64,000 nucleotides of DNA from Ilex aquifolium. Lineage: Eukaryota; Streptophyta; Magnoliopsida; Aquifoliales; Aquifoliaceae. The stretch covers positions 10,286,501 through 10,350,500 of the forward strand of contig OX637394.1 in the NCBI GenBank assembly GCA_951799425.1. The letters run 5' to 3'. Each line of letters begins with the position of its first letter. The stretch's first letter is position 1. The notes under the pieces were generated by a model. That model was not told the DNA's origin, did no database searches, and saw nothing but the letters and a program-made list of their open reading frames with translations. The position numbers were made by a program, and so were the translations under genes. Positions 1 through 12,201 of this stretch are shown here, piece after piece.

Positions 1-152
1 TCAACACAAATTCAAAATAACACAACCCAAAAAATCACATAACTCGATTATCAGCCCTAATGAAAAGGAAGCCATCTATTAATTGAAGTCAACTTTCCAA
101 ACATATTACTTTCCAAAACTTTCCAAACACATTTGCCCACGTGACATCTAAC

Positions 153-990
153 GGATTGAGATCCTCTCTATTATTTTTTCACACAATTATATTTAATAGT
201 AGATCATCCACTATGTATTCACGTGGGATCCATAGTGAGTGATCTACTATTGAGTGAAGGATTAATCGCAAATTATACTCTGAAAGATCGTTCGAATCTC
301 AATTTACACTCTCAAAGATAAAAAAAATATCAATTTTCACCCTCAAAGATATAAATTTATATCAATGCGCACATAAAACTAACAGCCGTCAGTTTTGCAG
401 TCTAAAACTAAATGAATAAATTACACCTAGACTCCCTCATGTTTGTCACTTAATCACCTACACCCTTCATATTTGAACTATTACACATATATCCCCTAAG
501 AATCCAAATATGACAAAAAATGTTCCCCCAATTGAGCATCCATATAATTATGTTCAATTCATGTATTGCATTGGATGTAAAGAACATTAAATACCTGCGT
601 TATATTGGACATTCAAATAGTAAACTTAATTTTGAACTTTAGAGTATAACGAGCCCACAAAATTATGTGTTATACGTGCACAAACGTCAGGAGGTATAGG
701 AGTAATATTCTAAATGTGAGGGGGGCCAAATGATTAAGCGACAAATTTGAAGGGGTTTAGGTATAACTTACCCAACTAGTTTAAAAAAAAAAAAAACTAG
801 TTTTAAAGGACAAACTGACGACTGTTAGCTTTAAGTGCACATTGATACAAATTTATATATTTGAGGGTATAAATTAAATTTTTTTATCTTTGAGGGTATA
901 AATTGAAATTCGAGAGATCTTTCCGGGTGCAATTTGCAATTAATCCTTGAGTGAAATTGTGTAAAAAAATAATGAAGATGATTTAGATCC
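153..990. mobile_element. Non-autonomous Mutator-like (MULE) element
   Basis: The insertion is flanked by a 9-bp target-site duplication, ACATCTAAC (144-152) and ACATTTAAC (991-999), with one mismatch. The same place in the 3' flanks of genes 2 and 3 (about 19995 and 38775) is uninterrupted. The ends are inverted repeats: GGATTGAGATCC on the left and the complement of GATTTAGATCC on the right. A second, longer inverted repeat of about 115 bp pairs 258-375 with 833-950, and another pairs about 415-460 with 740-785. The left arm holds a small palindrome (about 195-252, AATAGTAGATCA pairing with TGATCTACTATT), probably a nested MITE. No transposase reading frame is visible. Nine-bp duplications plus long terminal inverted repeats are typical of MULEs. 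Confidence 0.75.
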
Positions 991-2008
991 ACATTTAACA
1001 TGTAACATCTAAAATAACACAATGGGAATTGTTTTTCAAAACAACATTAAGTTGGTAATTGAACTAAAAACTAACGTTAATTCAGCAAAGGCACTGTTTC
1101 TTATGTAAATTTGTAATATATATTCTAACAAAAGTCTTAATTCATTTGTTGTAATTCTCTCGAGTACAAAGATTATATTATACAATACAAACCTCAATAA
1201 TCAAATTCTATATGTCCGGACTTTTATAAGCAAGCAAATGGAAAAGTGCATAGTACATGTAATCGAAAACTGATACCGTGGTGTCTACCATTACGAGGGC
1301 CAACACATACCACGCAAAGAACAAGTATGAAATCATAAAGGTGGCTACGAAGGTTCCTGGGTGGCCCTCAAGTATATAGCCTTGGCAAAATGCGAAGACG
1401 GACAAGCCGGTGGAGTACATAATGGCGAGGGAGGAAAATATGAATTTTGTTGGAACTGCAATGTGAAAATCATTGGTGTCGAACCGCGATACTTGGATTA
1501 GCAGGAGGTTTGCCAAGGAGAACAAGGCGAATACCACAGATAACCCTACGTAAACCATGAAGGACTGCATTTCCAGTCGATGACTAGAGAGGAGCATGGG
1601 GTCCCCGGTATTCTGATCGAAGCCACCGGGGACGGTGAAAAGTGCCGCGAAGTTAAGTGTTGCGATGAGGATGGTGACGATTATGAAGTTACCACTCGCC
1701 TCCTTTGCTGATTTCTCTGCTTCTTCTCGAACAGATGAGTAATTTTCTTCGAATAGTTCCTCTGCTGTCATTCCATCCTTGTTTCGAACATGCCTCAAGT
1801 GTGGATAAGTGTCATGCTTTACTCGCTGTGATAAAGGATTAGGGAGGCCTCAAATTAGTTATTAAGGCAAAATGCTATTTGTACGGGTCTAATTTAATAT
1901 GCTTTAGTACGTACGTACCTTGAACCAAAGCACATCCCAACTCATCTGGTTTATCAATGGGACACTTCCCCGCTTCTTTCTGACAGGATAATTGACCCTC
2001 CATTGACT

Positions 2009-2074
2009 AGCAACGTCTGTGTTTCTAGGATGAGAAGTAGCAGCAACGTCTGTGTTTCTAGGATGAGAAGTAGC
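2009..2074. repeat. 33-bp tandem duplication inside exon 4 of gene 1
   Basis: Two direct copies (2009-2041 and 2042-2074) duplicate 11 codons in frame, giving ATSHPRNTDVA twice after the second ankyrin block. Genes 3 and 4 have one diverged copy and gene 2 lacks this linker. Confidence 0.9.
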
Positions 2075-2529
2075 AGGATTTTGGACAGACGATGCGAGGT
2101 GCAAGATGGTGTTCCCTCGGTTATCAATATCTGCCAACATCCTATCTTTATAAGCTAAAGAACTCATCAAGTATTCATAAAGAAATCTATGTTTCTGCTC
2201 CACCGTTATATGCAATATATTCCTTCCATTCTCGTCGAAGGAGTCTGCAGCCTGGGGATATTTTTGGAGGATCGCCATTACCAACTCAAGAATGCCGAAC
2301 CTTGTTGCCAGTATGAGCGGGTCAGGTATCTTATTCTTCTTCCTTGAAGAAATCCCAAATGAGCTCACTTCGGGATCTATACTTTCGTACTTAATGTAAT
2401 GATTCCAATCTTCTTTTTCTATCAATTTACGCGCCAGCTTTACCACAACTTCATGCTTTTGCTTTGCATCGTAAATTTTTCCGAAAAACCAGTGACCTAA
2501 TAGAAGATGGACAATTGTAGCAGTAGTTA

Positions 2530-2682
2530 AAGAAGAACATAATTTGGAGATTTAATGAATTTTGACCATTAGATTGATAGTGTTGTTACTTATTGATAAT
2601 TTAATGTCGAGACTCACTAACAATTTAATGACTACAATCATTAACTCCTCAAATTATGTCCCAATAGCCAATAGTAATGCTC
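2530..2682. mobile_element. Small MITE-like insertion in exon 4 of gene 1
   Basis: Genes 2, 3 and 4 run directly from the SLSLEYL segment into the TTATIVP segment of exon 4. Gene 1 has about 150 extra bases between them. The insert has imperfect inverted ends (AACATAATTTGGAG near 2536 and CTCAAATTATGTC near 2648). Read in the gene frame, its edge supplies a TGA stop. The net length is about 150 bp, so the frame downstream is kept although the insert is not open. No convincing target duplication was found. Confidence 0.65.
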
Positions 2683-4651
2683 AAGGAGATAAATAATATA
2701 AATACTCTAGGGAGAGTGACACTTTCTCTTTAAAAATCTTAAAATTTTGACTCTTCCCCAAAAGATTAAAAGTCTCATATTGGACTTGAATTTCTTAAAC
2801 AATAAAAAAATGTCTCAATTTGTAAATAGTGTCTCATTTCCGTACGTTGAAATATCACGTGTCATACATATGCTTTGACATAATTAACTATTTATGAGCC
2901 AAAGTTGCATTTTTAACATCTTTAGAAATGGGAAAAACAAATACCACCTGGGGCACATTACTTCGCTTTTAAGAAATTAAAGGGTTAACGCGAGATCCTT
3001 TATCTTTGAGAAAATACAATAAAAATTCTAAAATTCTTGGGGACAAAACACTTGAGATACTGTAGTTGAAAAGGAGAGGGTGAATAGCGTTCTCTATGCG
3101 TTTTATCATAAAAGACACCAACATTTGACTTCTATTCTTTAAGGCATTCAGCTTCTTTAAACAACAATCAATAATGTAAAATTTTCAATTGATAATAAAG
3201 ACAACAAGAAGAAAAATAAGAATAAGAAGAGGACCACACCTATGATAACTCTGATGAAAAATGGCATTTCGACCTTTGAGATACCAAAATTGTTATCAGC
3301 TGGTCGATCCTCTACGTTACCAGCCACTTGTGACTCCGAAACTCTCTCGTCAATCCTTGTTTTTATAACTGCTCAACCACACATGAAGGAATTCACTAAA
3401 TTTTCCTTCACTGCAAAACTTAAAGAATTTCTAATCAAGTTGACCATTGTATAAATGTTTTATAACAAGTAGGTTTTTCTATCTACCAACTCAAACAGAT
3501 AAACAAAGAACTGGTACTATATTTCAACAAACTTAGCGAAGTAGAATTCATTACGTAATTTTTTAAGTACTTTTGCTTAAAAATAAATAATTTTGTCAAG
3601 CAAACAAATACAAGTTTGACTAATATTTTGTAAAAGTGATTTATGAATCTTAGTAGATAAAAAAAACAATTTACCCGAAAAAATCTTTAAAAAGGAAAAA
3701 AAAAATACAATAATAATATTTAAGAGAAAGTGTTATCAAACGGCACCTTAATTTCCGTTTTGTTTGACAAAAATTAAAAACCAAAATCAGAATTCTATTG
3801 TGAAAAAAATAAGACTCAATTCAGTCCCCACTGATGGGCTCCTGGAGGGATCAATAGGGTACAAACCTAATTTTTTGCATTGTTTGCACAGGGTCAAAAT
3901 CAGTTAGCATGATGACTATTTATGTAAACTAATATGCCATATTGAAGAGTAAAACAATTAGTAATATGTAACAGTATGCCAAATCTTTTATTTATCTCGA
4001 GTTCCAGTAGTAAAATGAAGGAATCAATTTTCATTTTGAAGATCTGATGTGTGAAAACTTCATATAAAATGCCATATCCATATCCAGTGTACAAATATCT
4101 TGCACATAGTGGGTTTGAAAGAGCTAAATGGTAGCTTTACCCTCATTTTTTGTTGGTCAACTCCAAGACTCTATGTAACTTTATATGAAAAAGTTATTAA
4201 CTTCAAAAGGAAAAAAAAAACCAAAATTGAAAACCTTAGTCTTATGCCAATTTAGTTCTTTGTTATTTGATTTGTTTACAAGAAAAATCTATCAATTTAT
4301 ATTTTCAGTTATATCCTCAAAAGGGAATGGGAATAAGCTGGTAAAAATATATAAAGCAAAATTTATCTTCAATGCTACTACAATATAATGGCATAATGCT
4401 TACGCTTGTAGACCACAGCTTCAAGCATCTGCAAAGGAATGAAGGGTGTCCTGTTCAGATCATTCAACACATATGATGACTTGCTTTTGAAAGAAGCTGG
4501 CATTGTGGCCAACAAATTCAAAGCAGTCATACCGTTTTCATCATGTTTGTCAGCAAGATCAGGGTATGATTCCAAGATGCGAATAGCCAAACCTAGTTGA
4601 CATAAGTTGTAAAAATTTTAAGTTAGGATAACAGTCGGCTGGCTTTTCACA

Positions 4652-4798
4652 TGTGAAAGAAGAGAATATAAAGAGAATATCAATTGTGTATTACTTTGGC
4701 GCAATTTATTCTATACATAAAGATGTTTATTTATAGTACAAGAGAGTAGTGAAGTTTCAAAGTCTAACCAATGTGGGACAAACATATATACATTAACA
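4652..4798 (-). repeat. 3' LTR of the copia element
   Basis: A 147-bp LTR, TGTGAAAGAAG at one end and ACATTAACA at the other. It is shorter than its partner because it lacks one copy of a segment of about 22 bp that is tandemly duplicated in the other LTR. Confidence 0.88.
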
Positions 4799-7700
4799 TC
4801 TTCTCTCAAACTCAAGGAGGTAAAGTAGAAATCAACTTGAATTTGGAAACCAAATCACGAAATCATCCCGACAAATGTGCCTTGGTAAAGATGTCAGCAG
4901 TCTGGTTAGATGAAGAAACAGAAACAAGATGAATTGTGCCTCAAATCACATGTCGCACAAAATGATAATCAATTTCAATATGCTTAGTGCAATCATGGAA
5001 AACATCATTGTGAGCAATCTGTATCACTCTGATTGTCACAACAAAGAATAGTAGCACTAGAATGAGAGACACCTAAATCTTCTAAGAGTCGATGAAACCA
5101 AAGAAGCTCCTTGGTAATGCCAGCAAGAGTGCGGTACTCTGCCTTTGTACTGTATCGAGAGATAACATATTCTTTCTTGCTACGCCAAGAATGAGAGACT
5201 CACCCAGAAAGATACAATAACCAATGATAGAACGACGATCAGTAGGATCTCCAGCCCAGTTAGCATCAAAATAGGCACGTAACTAAAGAGATAAGTGAGT
5301 AGAGTAATGAAGACCGTGAAACATAGTACCCTTAATGTATTGTAAAATACGAAGAACAACAACATAATGAGTAAAGTGAGGGGCAGTTAAAAATAGGCTG
5401 ACAAGATGAACAACATAAGTTATATCCAGGCGAATAACAGTGAGATACACAAGATTGCCTTCTACCTAGCGATAAAGAGTGTCATCAAGGAGAAGTGTGC
5501 CATCCAAATGAGTAAGTCTAATGGGATAGGTACAATCTTGCAATTAGTAAGTCCAAGAATAAGAAGATTAGAGGCCTACTTGGCCTAAGAGAGATTATAC
5601 CCATTGAAGTCAGACGAGATCTCAAGACCTAAGAAGCAGTTGAGAGAACCAATATCCTTCATCTCAAAGTGTGCGTTGAGAAAATATTTGAAATAAAAAA
5701 TTCTAGAAACATCATCCAAGTGATAATCATATCATCCACATAGAAAAGAAATAGAGTAGTGTCACGCTCAGTCTTACGAACAAAAAGAGCCGAGTCATAA
5801 GGGCTGGAAGAGAAACCAAAATTTCCATTTGTAGCACTAAACTTCGAAAACCAGGCTCTAAGGGCTTACTTGAGACCATAGAGTGTATGACGGAGTCAAC
5901 AAACCTGATGTGGTAAATGAGGATACCCAAGAAGAGACTGCATGTAGACTTCCTCAGTAAGTTCATTACTGAGAAATGCATTTTTGATATCCATATGATA
6001 TAATTTCCACCAGCGAGTGACGACAACAGCTAGTAGGCTTCAAACTGAAGTGAGACGAGCAACGCAAGCAAAAGTCTCCTCATAATCAATACCATACTCC
6101 TATGCAAAACCCTTCGCCACCAGACGAGCCTTGTAACGCTAAATAGGACCATCAGAGCGAGTCGTGATCTTATAAACTCATTTATAACCAATAGCTAATT
6201 TGCTAGGAGGAAGAGCAACCAAATCCCAAGTATGTGTGTCACCTAGTGCCCGTAACTCTTCTATCATTTCTTACTACCAATGAGGATCAGAGCTAGCCAC
6301 ACGATAAGAGTGAGGCTCATGCTCAGAGAGAATAGAATAGTGGAGAAACAATGATAATCATACAAATGAACAAGAATGTTCCTTACTCGAGTGGAATGAC
6401 GTTGTTGATGAGCAGGAGAATGAGTATCAACAGGAAATGGTGTAAAGGGTTCAGAAGTTGAGGCATGATCACTATCAGTATGAAGTGGGGCAGAAGCAGG
6501 ATCAGCAGGCAGGGCAGAAGCCTCTTAATGGTCTATGGATGGGAGCTCAGATGAGTCTAGATGTGGGTCATCAAGATATAGATCCATAAATTGATCAATA
6601 AAGAGATAAGAAGTAGGGGCAGACGAAAGCTGAAACTGAGACAACGAGGAGAACATCTTGTATTCCTAGAAGACGACATGTCGAGAAACATGAAGACGCT
6701 TGGAATATGGATTCCAACAACGATAACTCTTATGTTCAATCCTATAACACAAGAAACAACAAAGACGTGCCCGAGGTTCTAACTTGGTACGCTCATGAGG
6801 CTAGAATAAGACAAAACATGCACAATCAAAGACTCGAATAGAGTGGTAATCTGGGGAGAGGGAAAATGATTGATGGTATGAACAACAGTAAGAGAAGCTT
6901 CATCCCAAAAATGCCCAGGACATTAAGAAGAGATGAGAAGAGCACAAATAGTATCAAGAATATGACGATGTTTGCGTTCAACAAGTCCATTTTATTGATA
7001 TGTACCATGACAAAAACGATGAAGAATGGTGTCATATTGACTAAGAAAGTTAAGGAATGTGGTGTCTCTATATTCCATGCCATTAGCAGATCTAAAGACT
7101 TTAATGGATCACAAGAATTGAGTTTGGACTATTTTGATAAAATTATAATAAAATTGTGACGACTGAGACCGAGTTTGCAAAAGATAAATTCAAGTGAATC
7201 GAGAATAATCATTAATAAAAATGACAAAGTATTTTTACCCTCCTACAGTAACAGTTGGAGAAGGGCCCCAAATATCATAATAAATCAAATCAAAAGGGAC
7301 AGAAGACAAAGAGAAAGGTAAAGATAGCTACTTTGCAAGTTTACAAGATAAGCAATCAAGTTGTTCACTGTGAACTTGCCCTAACTGACCACTATAAATT
7401 AAATACTGTAGACGACTTGAAGAAACATGACCTAGACATGAATGCCAAATATGAGAGTTGGTCAGAGCGGGAGCAAACACACTAGAGAGCACTGAGTAAA
7501 ATAGTCATTTTGGAGGACGAAGATGGATAAGCTCAAACAAATATCCATGTTTATGACCTATCCTAAGGGTCTATCTTGTCCGTGGATCTTGGACAATACA
7601 AACAGTAAAAGAGAATAAAACAGTGAGTCCGAGGTCACAAAGTTGAACCACAGATATGAGATTAAGAGTAAGATTAGGTATGTGATAAGTATGAGAAAGT

Positions 7701-8182
7701 GACATGGGATATAGAGACATGTCCAATGTGATTGACATGCATATGTGAGACATCTGCAATGTGAATGGGTGAGACAGAACCTACAGATTGTGTGGAGGAA
7801 AACAATGATTCATCAGGGGTCATGTGGTTATAGCATGCAGAGCCAAAGAACTAAGATGATTTACTTGAAGTGCCAGACAAAGTAGTAGAAGATGGATTAA
7901 CTGATACAAAAAGAACCTGTTTGATGATAGCTGCAAGATCACTGGCACTGAAGGGTAAAGAAAGAGACTTTGGAGGACAGGAGTCATTGGCAGTAGAAGT
8001 AGCAGTGAGAGAAACAAACATAGACTTGTCCTTGGACTGATTACTAGATCTGTACTACTAGTTGGTCAGAACTTGCAAACTCGGATAGGACAGTTGAGTA
8101 GCGTATGATATCTTGTGACAATATGAGTAGTGAGACTAAGACATATCTAATAATGCCATAGTGGATTCTGGATGATCAGTGA

Positions 8183-8510
8183 ATGACTGGAAGGTCACTG
8201 GAAGACATCAAAGGATGACCGGAATGAGACCGAAGGATAATTGGAAGGTCGCTGAAAGACGGTCGGGAGGTGATCGGAACGTCGTCAGAGAATGGTCGAA
8301 GGTGATCGGAACGTCGTAGGATGAGGACCGGGAGACAATCGAAACGTCACCAGAGGTGATCAAAATGTCGTCAGAGGATGGCCAGAAAGTCACCTAGGAT
8401 GGCCAGGCGGCAGATCAGAAGGTCACTGGAGGATGGTCGAGGGCAGATCGGAAGGTCGCCAGAGAATGGCCGGGAGGCAATTGGAATGTCGTCGAAGGAT
8501 GACTGGACGA
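8183..8510. repeat. Degenerate minisatellite in the 5' part of the copia element
   Basis: Roughly ten degenerate copies of a unit of about 33-34 bp built on GATCGGAAGGTCGCCAGAG lie between the primer site and the coding region. The base composition is clearly more GC-rich than the surroundings. Confidence 0.65.
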
Positions 8511-8609
8511 AGAGCCTCAATAGTTCTAATGTGGAGGATCCCTCACAGGGCAACTACAGAGTATACTATCCTTGATTAAAAACATTCACGAACCTAGGCT
8601 CTGATAGCA

Positions 8610-8779
8610 TGTGAAAGAAGATAATATAAAGCGAATATAAATTGTATATTACTTTGGTATAATTTATTCTATACATGAGGAGGTGTATCTATAGTATAAG
8701 ATAACAGTAAAATTTTCTATAGGATAACCGTAAAATTTTCTAATCTAACCAATATGGAACAAACATATATACATTAACA
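8610..8779 (-). repeat. 5' LTR of the copia element
   Basis: A 170-bp LTR with the same ends as 4652-4798. It carries an internal direct duplication (AGGATAACCGTAAAATTTTC and a near copy beside it). The primer-binding site follows immediately inward. Confidence 0.88.
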
Positions 8780-8928
8780 TCACATATGACTTCACATTTC
8801 TTACATACAAGTCTTTGTTTGATAATACTTTTTAATGTAATTTTTAAGTAACAAAGTAAATTTGTCAAAAAAGTAAAACCATTTATAATTATTGTTTTGC
8901 AAAAGTGATTTAGATTCATTTTAGTATA

Positions 8929-9919
8929 CCAGTAATGCATCACGTGTGTTGTACGTGAATAATTTTCGTACACAAAAATTAATAAAACATATTAGGTATA
9001 TGTGTATCTGAATTAAATATTATCTCAAATTTACCAAACTTAATTTTTCATTACTCATGCTATTATACGATTATGAAAGTTTTGTATGTTCCCAAAATTC
9101 TTTGTTCTAACTATAAAAAAAAGATAAAAAAAATAGTTAAAGTTCTATTTTTTTAGAATTTTGTTATTGAGATTGATTTTTTAATGGTGTTTGAGAAATT
9201 AAATTTTTTGAAATTCATTTGATTAGAATTCCGCTTATAATTCCTTGAATAAAATAAAAGTAATTGTCAATATAATAATCACAATAGAATCTTATTGTAA
9301 TTAGGAATTAGTTAGATCAATTGGGATAAAATTTAATATACAATTCTATAATATATATTATTAAACATATTAAAATTCTAAAAAATTCAAATTTTACTGA
9401 AAAATACACTACAATATCTATTTTTACATAAAATCTTAGTACAACCTAAAAATTATTATGACTGAAGAATTATACTGATGTAACATAAATTGATTTTAAA
9501 AAAGTATATATAAGATTATTTTTTATCTTAGAGATGAAAGGGTTAAACTTTTCGATGAAAAAAAAAAGACACATATGTAGATATAATGTTATTTTTGCAA
9601 ATGATATGAGTAATATTATGTTGATAGAGTTTTTGAAGATTTTTTGAACACTTTATTAAAAATATAATGATGTATATATTTTTAAGGATAATATAGTCAA
9701 TTAAAAAGTTTTATAGAAACTAATATTTATACATAGAGAATAGATAATTAAAAGAGATGTTATAGATAATTTGGAGATTTAAAAACATAAGCATCTGATA
9801 GATATTTAAATATTTAATTGTGAAAGGATAGAGTGGTATTTGCAATCTTTTATAAGGGCAAAATAGAGATTTAAAAATTTTTCATCTTAAAATACTTTTA
9901 TTAGTAGTATAAATATAGA
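8929..9919 (-). mobile_element. Non-autonomous Helitron in intron 1 of gene 1
   Basis: On the minus strand it starts with TCTATATTTATACTACTAAT and ends with CTGG, fitting the 5'-TC...CTRR-3' rule. An imperfect ACGTGC-type hairpin sits just before the end. Genes 2 and 3 show the empty site (about 23240 and 42366) reading AGTATATAAATAAT. In gene 1 the insertion splits this between A and T with no target duplication, which is the Helitron signature. No Rep/helicase coding sequence is present. Confidence 0.8.
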
Positions 9920-10489
9920 TAAATAATACATTTTCAAATATAATTATACCTTGATTAAGGTTAGAGGAAGGGAAGATAAAGCAAAAGAAAAAAAAATGAA
10001 TACAAAAACAAATGTGACTTAAAAAAAAGAAAGAACGTATAAGCAAAGTTTTAATGGTTCGACACAAATTCTTAGAACTCAATTCACTACTTCACTCTTC
10101 AATTGAAAATTTATATTGTTATTTATGCCATCAGACACCATCTAGTCAAAATTACATTTACAATAAATCATGTGCAATGCATATGTGCACGATCTAGTTT
10201 ACAAAAACATTGTTGCGTCGTTACCAATTGGTGCCACTGTTATTACTCTTAATTATCACATGAAAAGCCTAGTGTGTCACACATTCAAGCAACAAATTTT
10301 GTCCTAATATCCGCACTTCTAATTTTCATATTATCTCTGCCGTATTGTGGAAATAAGACCCGACATTTTGTCCTGTGACATATGGGCTGACCCAAAAACT
10401 TAATGGCCCAGCCTAGACAGCCACGTGAAGGTTTCCGAGTTATTTGGCCTAATTTGACTGTCTGACCTATTTAAGCCCCATCAACACCA

Positions 10490-10850
10490 TCTCCTATGGA
10501 AACCTAAATCCTTACTCAAATTTGAGTAAAAAAAAAAAAAGTAAAAAACTTGATTTGGTATAGAGCTCTCCAATGGAGAAACTCAAATTTAAAGGAAGAT
10601 ACTCAAATTTAAATGAGGATAAATTGAAATTTAAAAAAAGGGTAAAATATGATCATTAGATCTTTAAAATGATGTGAAATCTCACCATTAAAAATTTGGG
10701 TTTGGATTTGAGTCTTCCTTAATTTGAATAAAAAAATGAGTCTCCCTTGATTTGATATGGATACGAGTCTAGCATTGGAGAAGGTTTTTAGAAATTTTTT
10801 ACCCAAATTTAAATTTCGATTTAAAAAAAGGTAAGGATTAGAGATGTTCT
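10490..10850. other. AT-rich insertion in intron 1 of gene 1
   Basis: Absent from the aligned intron of gene 2. It has imperfect inverted ends (CTAAATCCTTACTCAAATTT near 10503 and the complement of a similar stretch near 10800-10845) and repeated CAAATTTAAA motifs. Similar sequence occurs in the spacers at about 13550-14270 and 32530-33240. Probably an old inverted-repeat element; no coding signal. Confidence 0.4.
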
Positions 10851-11370
10851 ACATAGCCCATCGAGGACAACAAATTTAAAAGTATGAGGAAGAATCAAGA
10901 GAGGAATACAAAATTATATAGGGCAATGCTATGTGCATCAAATCACATGATTGATTTAATGGTTGCAGTTGATTTGGTGCAAGTTTTAGTGCATAAAAAA
11001 TCACCCAAATTATATAGGGTAAATATCATAATTAGTCCTTAAATTTTGTCTCTTTTTTTAAATTGATATTTGAACTTTTTTAATTTAGTCCTCCAATTAT
11101 CGTGCAAATTAAGTCCTTCCGCCAATTTTATCCATTAGAACAAACTGCGCGGACGGCCATAGAACAAACACTTGACTTGCCTTCGTCTGTTCTAAAAGCC
11201 GAGATTGATGAAAAGATTTAATTGATATGAAATTAATAGTCGGTGAATTAAATTGAGACAGTTAAAGGTTCAAGAACTATTTTAAAGCAAAAGACAAAGT
11301 TTGAGGACTAATTATATTACATATGCTTTTTTTTTTATTATACTTTTTTTTTCTTTTTTTTTTTTGGGAG

Positions 11371-11415
11371 TGGGAGTGGGAGGGGGAGGGGGAGGGGGAG
11401 GGGGAGGGGGAGGGG
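11371..11415. repeat. GGGAGT/GGGGGA microsatellite
   Basis: A short purine-rich tandem repeat in intron 1 of gene 1, following a poly-T run. It is absent from the matching stretch of gene 2. Confidence 0.85.
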
Positions 11416-12201
11416 ACTTGAACCCTTGACAAGGTAAGAAGTACCATTACATATGCTTCGGGTGGCTCTATTGTGAAGAAACTAAACTTAAAAGGGAAGC
11501 AAACCAACATAATATCCTGCAAAACTAATACAAATGTAATTGATCAATGGTTGTCTTCGCCCCTAATGCAATGTTGTACTTGTGGAGAGTGGGCAATTTA
11601 AGCTTTTTAATGGAGGAAATAAAAGAGATAATTCCATCAAAATTTGTGGTTGGTTTGACCAGCATTTGAATGAATATTAACTAATGAATGGAATTGAAAA
11701 CTTACTGTAACGTTCTCCCTCAATGGCAGCATGAAGAATGGTGGAGCCATCGTGCCTCCTTATCCTGCAATCGCTATTGTAGCTTTCCAAAAGTGTGAAA
11801 ACTTCACTCTTTCCAAACGCAGCAGCAAGGTAAAGAGGCGTCTCGTTCAAATCATTCCGCTGGAAAACTAAATCTGGCTTCTTCGTGACCATGATCTCCG
11901 CCACTGCCTTCTGACCAGACCTAGCAGCTTCATGCAGCGCAGTGTTGCCGTTGGCATTCTTTATCAGGAGCATTTCGTCGAGCAGGTGGTCTGCCCGAAG
12001 TAGGTTTCCCAAGGCAGCCACATTCCCTTTGATGGCCAGAAGGTGGAGGACTGTGTCGCCGCGTTGGTCAATTGGTACTGCGCCTTCATCTCTCCAGAAA
12101 TTACAGAAGAATTCCAATGATTCTGCTGTATCTTCTGAGGCAAATTTGTAAGCTTTGGAGTAGTGGAGTAAAGTGCTGAATTCTGTTTCCGAGTTCTCCA
12201 T

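Larger units (their letters stand above)
4652..8779 (-). mobile_element. Full-length decayed Ty1/copia LTR retrotransposon in intron 1 of gene 1
   Basis: LTRs of the TG...CA type bound the element, and a 5-bp duplication TCACA flanks it (4647-4651 and 8780-8784). Intron 1 of gene 2 has the near-identical empty site at about 23095. Read on the minus strand the order is: 5' LTR, a tRNA-Met-type primer site (TATCAGAGC, near 8590-8605), a CxxC-KLAK pre-integrase motif near 7330-7370, the integrase NG-VERKH motif near 6975, the reverse transcriptase YVDD motif at 5731-5742, the RNase H segment (about 4990-5170, with the CDNQS motif), and a polypurine tract (4799-4815) next to the 3' LTR. Integrase before reverse transcriptase is the copia order. 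Many stops and frameshifts interrupt the coding region, so it is not autonomous. Confidence 0.9.
1208..12201 (-). pseudogene. Gene 1: ankyrin-repeat/PGG membrane protein, exon 4 disrupted
   Basis: Five exons by homology with genes 3 and 4: 12201-11706, 4592-4404, 3368-3240, 2721-1919 and 1825-1208. All splice sites are GT-AG and the phases match. Exon 1 starts at the ATG conserved with gene 2 (MENSETEF) and encodes ankyrin repeats with TALHEAA- and TPLYLAA-type cores. Exon 5 encodes the PGG domain ([14 protein letters not shown]) and about four membrane helices. Family members (ACD6/ITN1-like) are membrane proteins linked to defence, salicylate or stress signalling; the role of this one is unknown. 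Exon 4 is broken by a small insertion (2530-2682) that creates a TGA at 2681-2683, so translation would stop after roughly 285 residues. Intron 1 is 7.1 kb and contains a copia element and a Helitron. Exon 5 is more divergent from genes 2-4 than exon 1 is from gene 2. It could still make an ankyrin-only product if transcribed. Confidence 0.8.
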
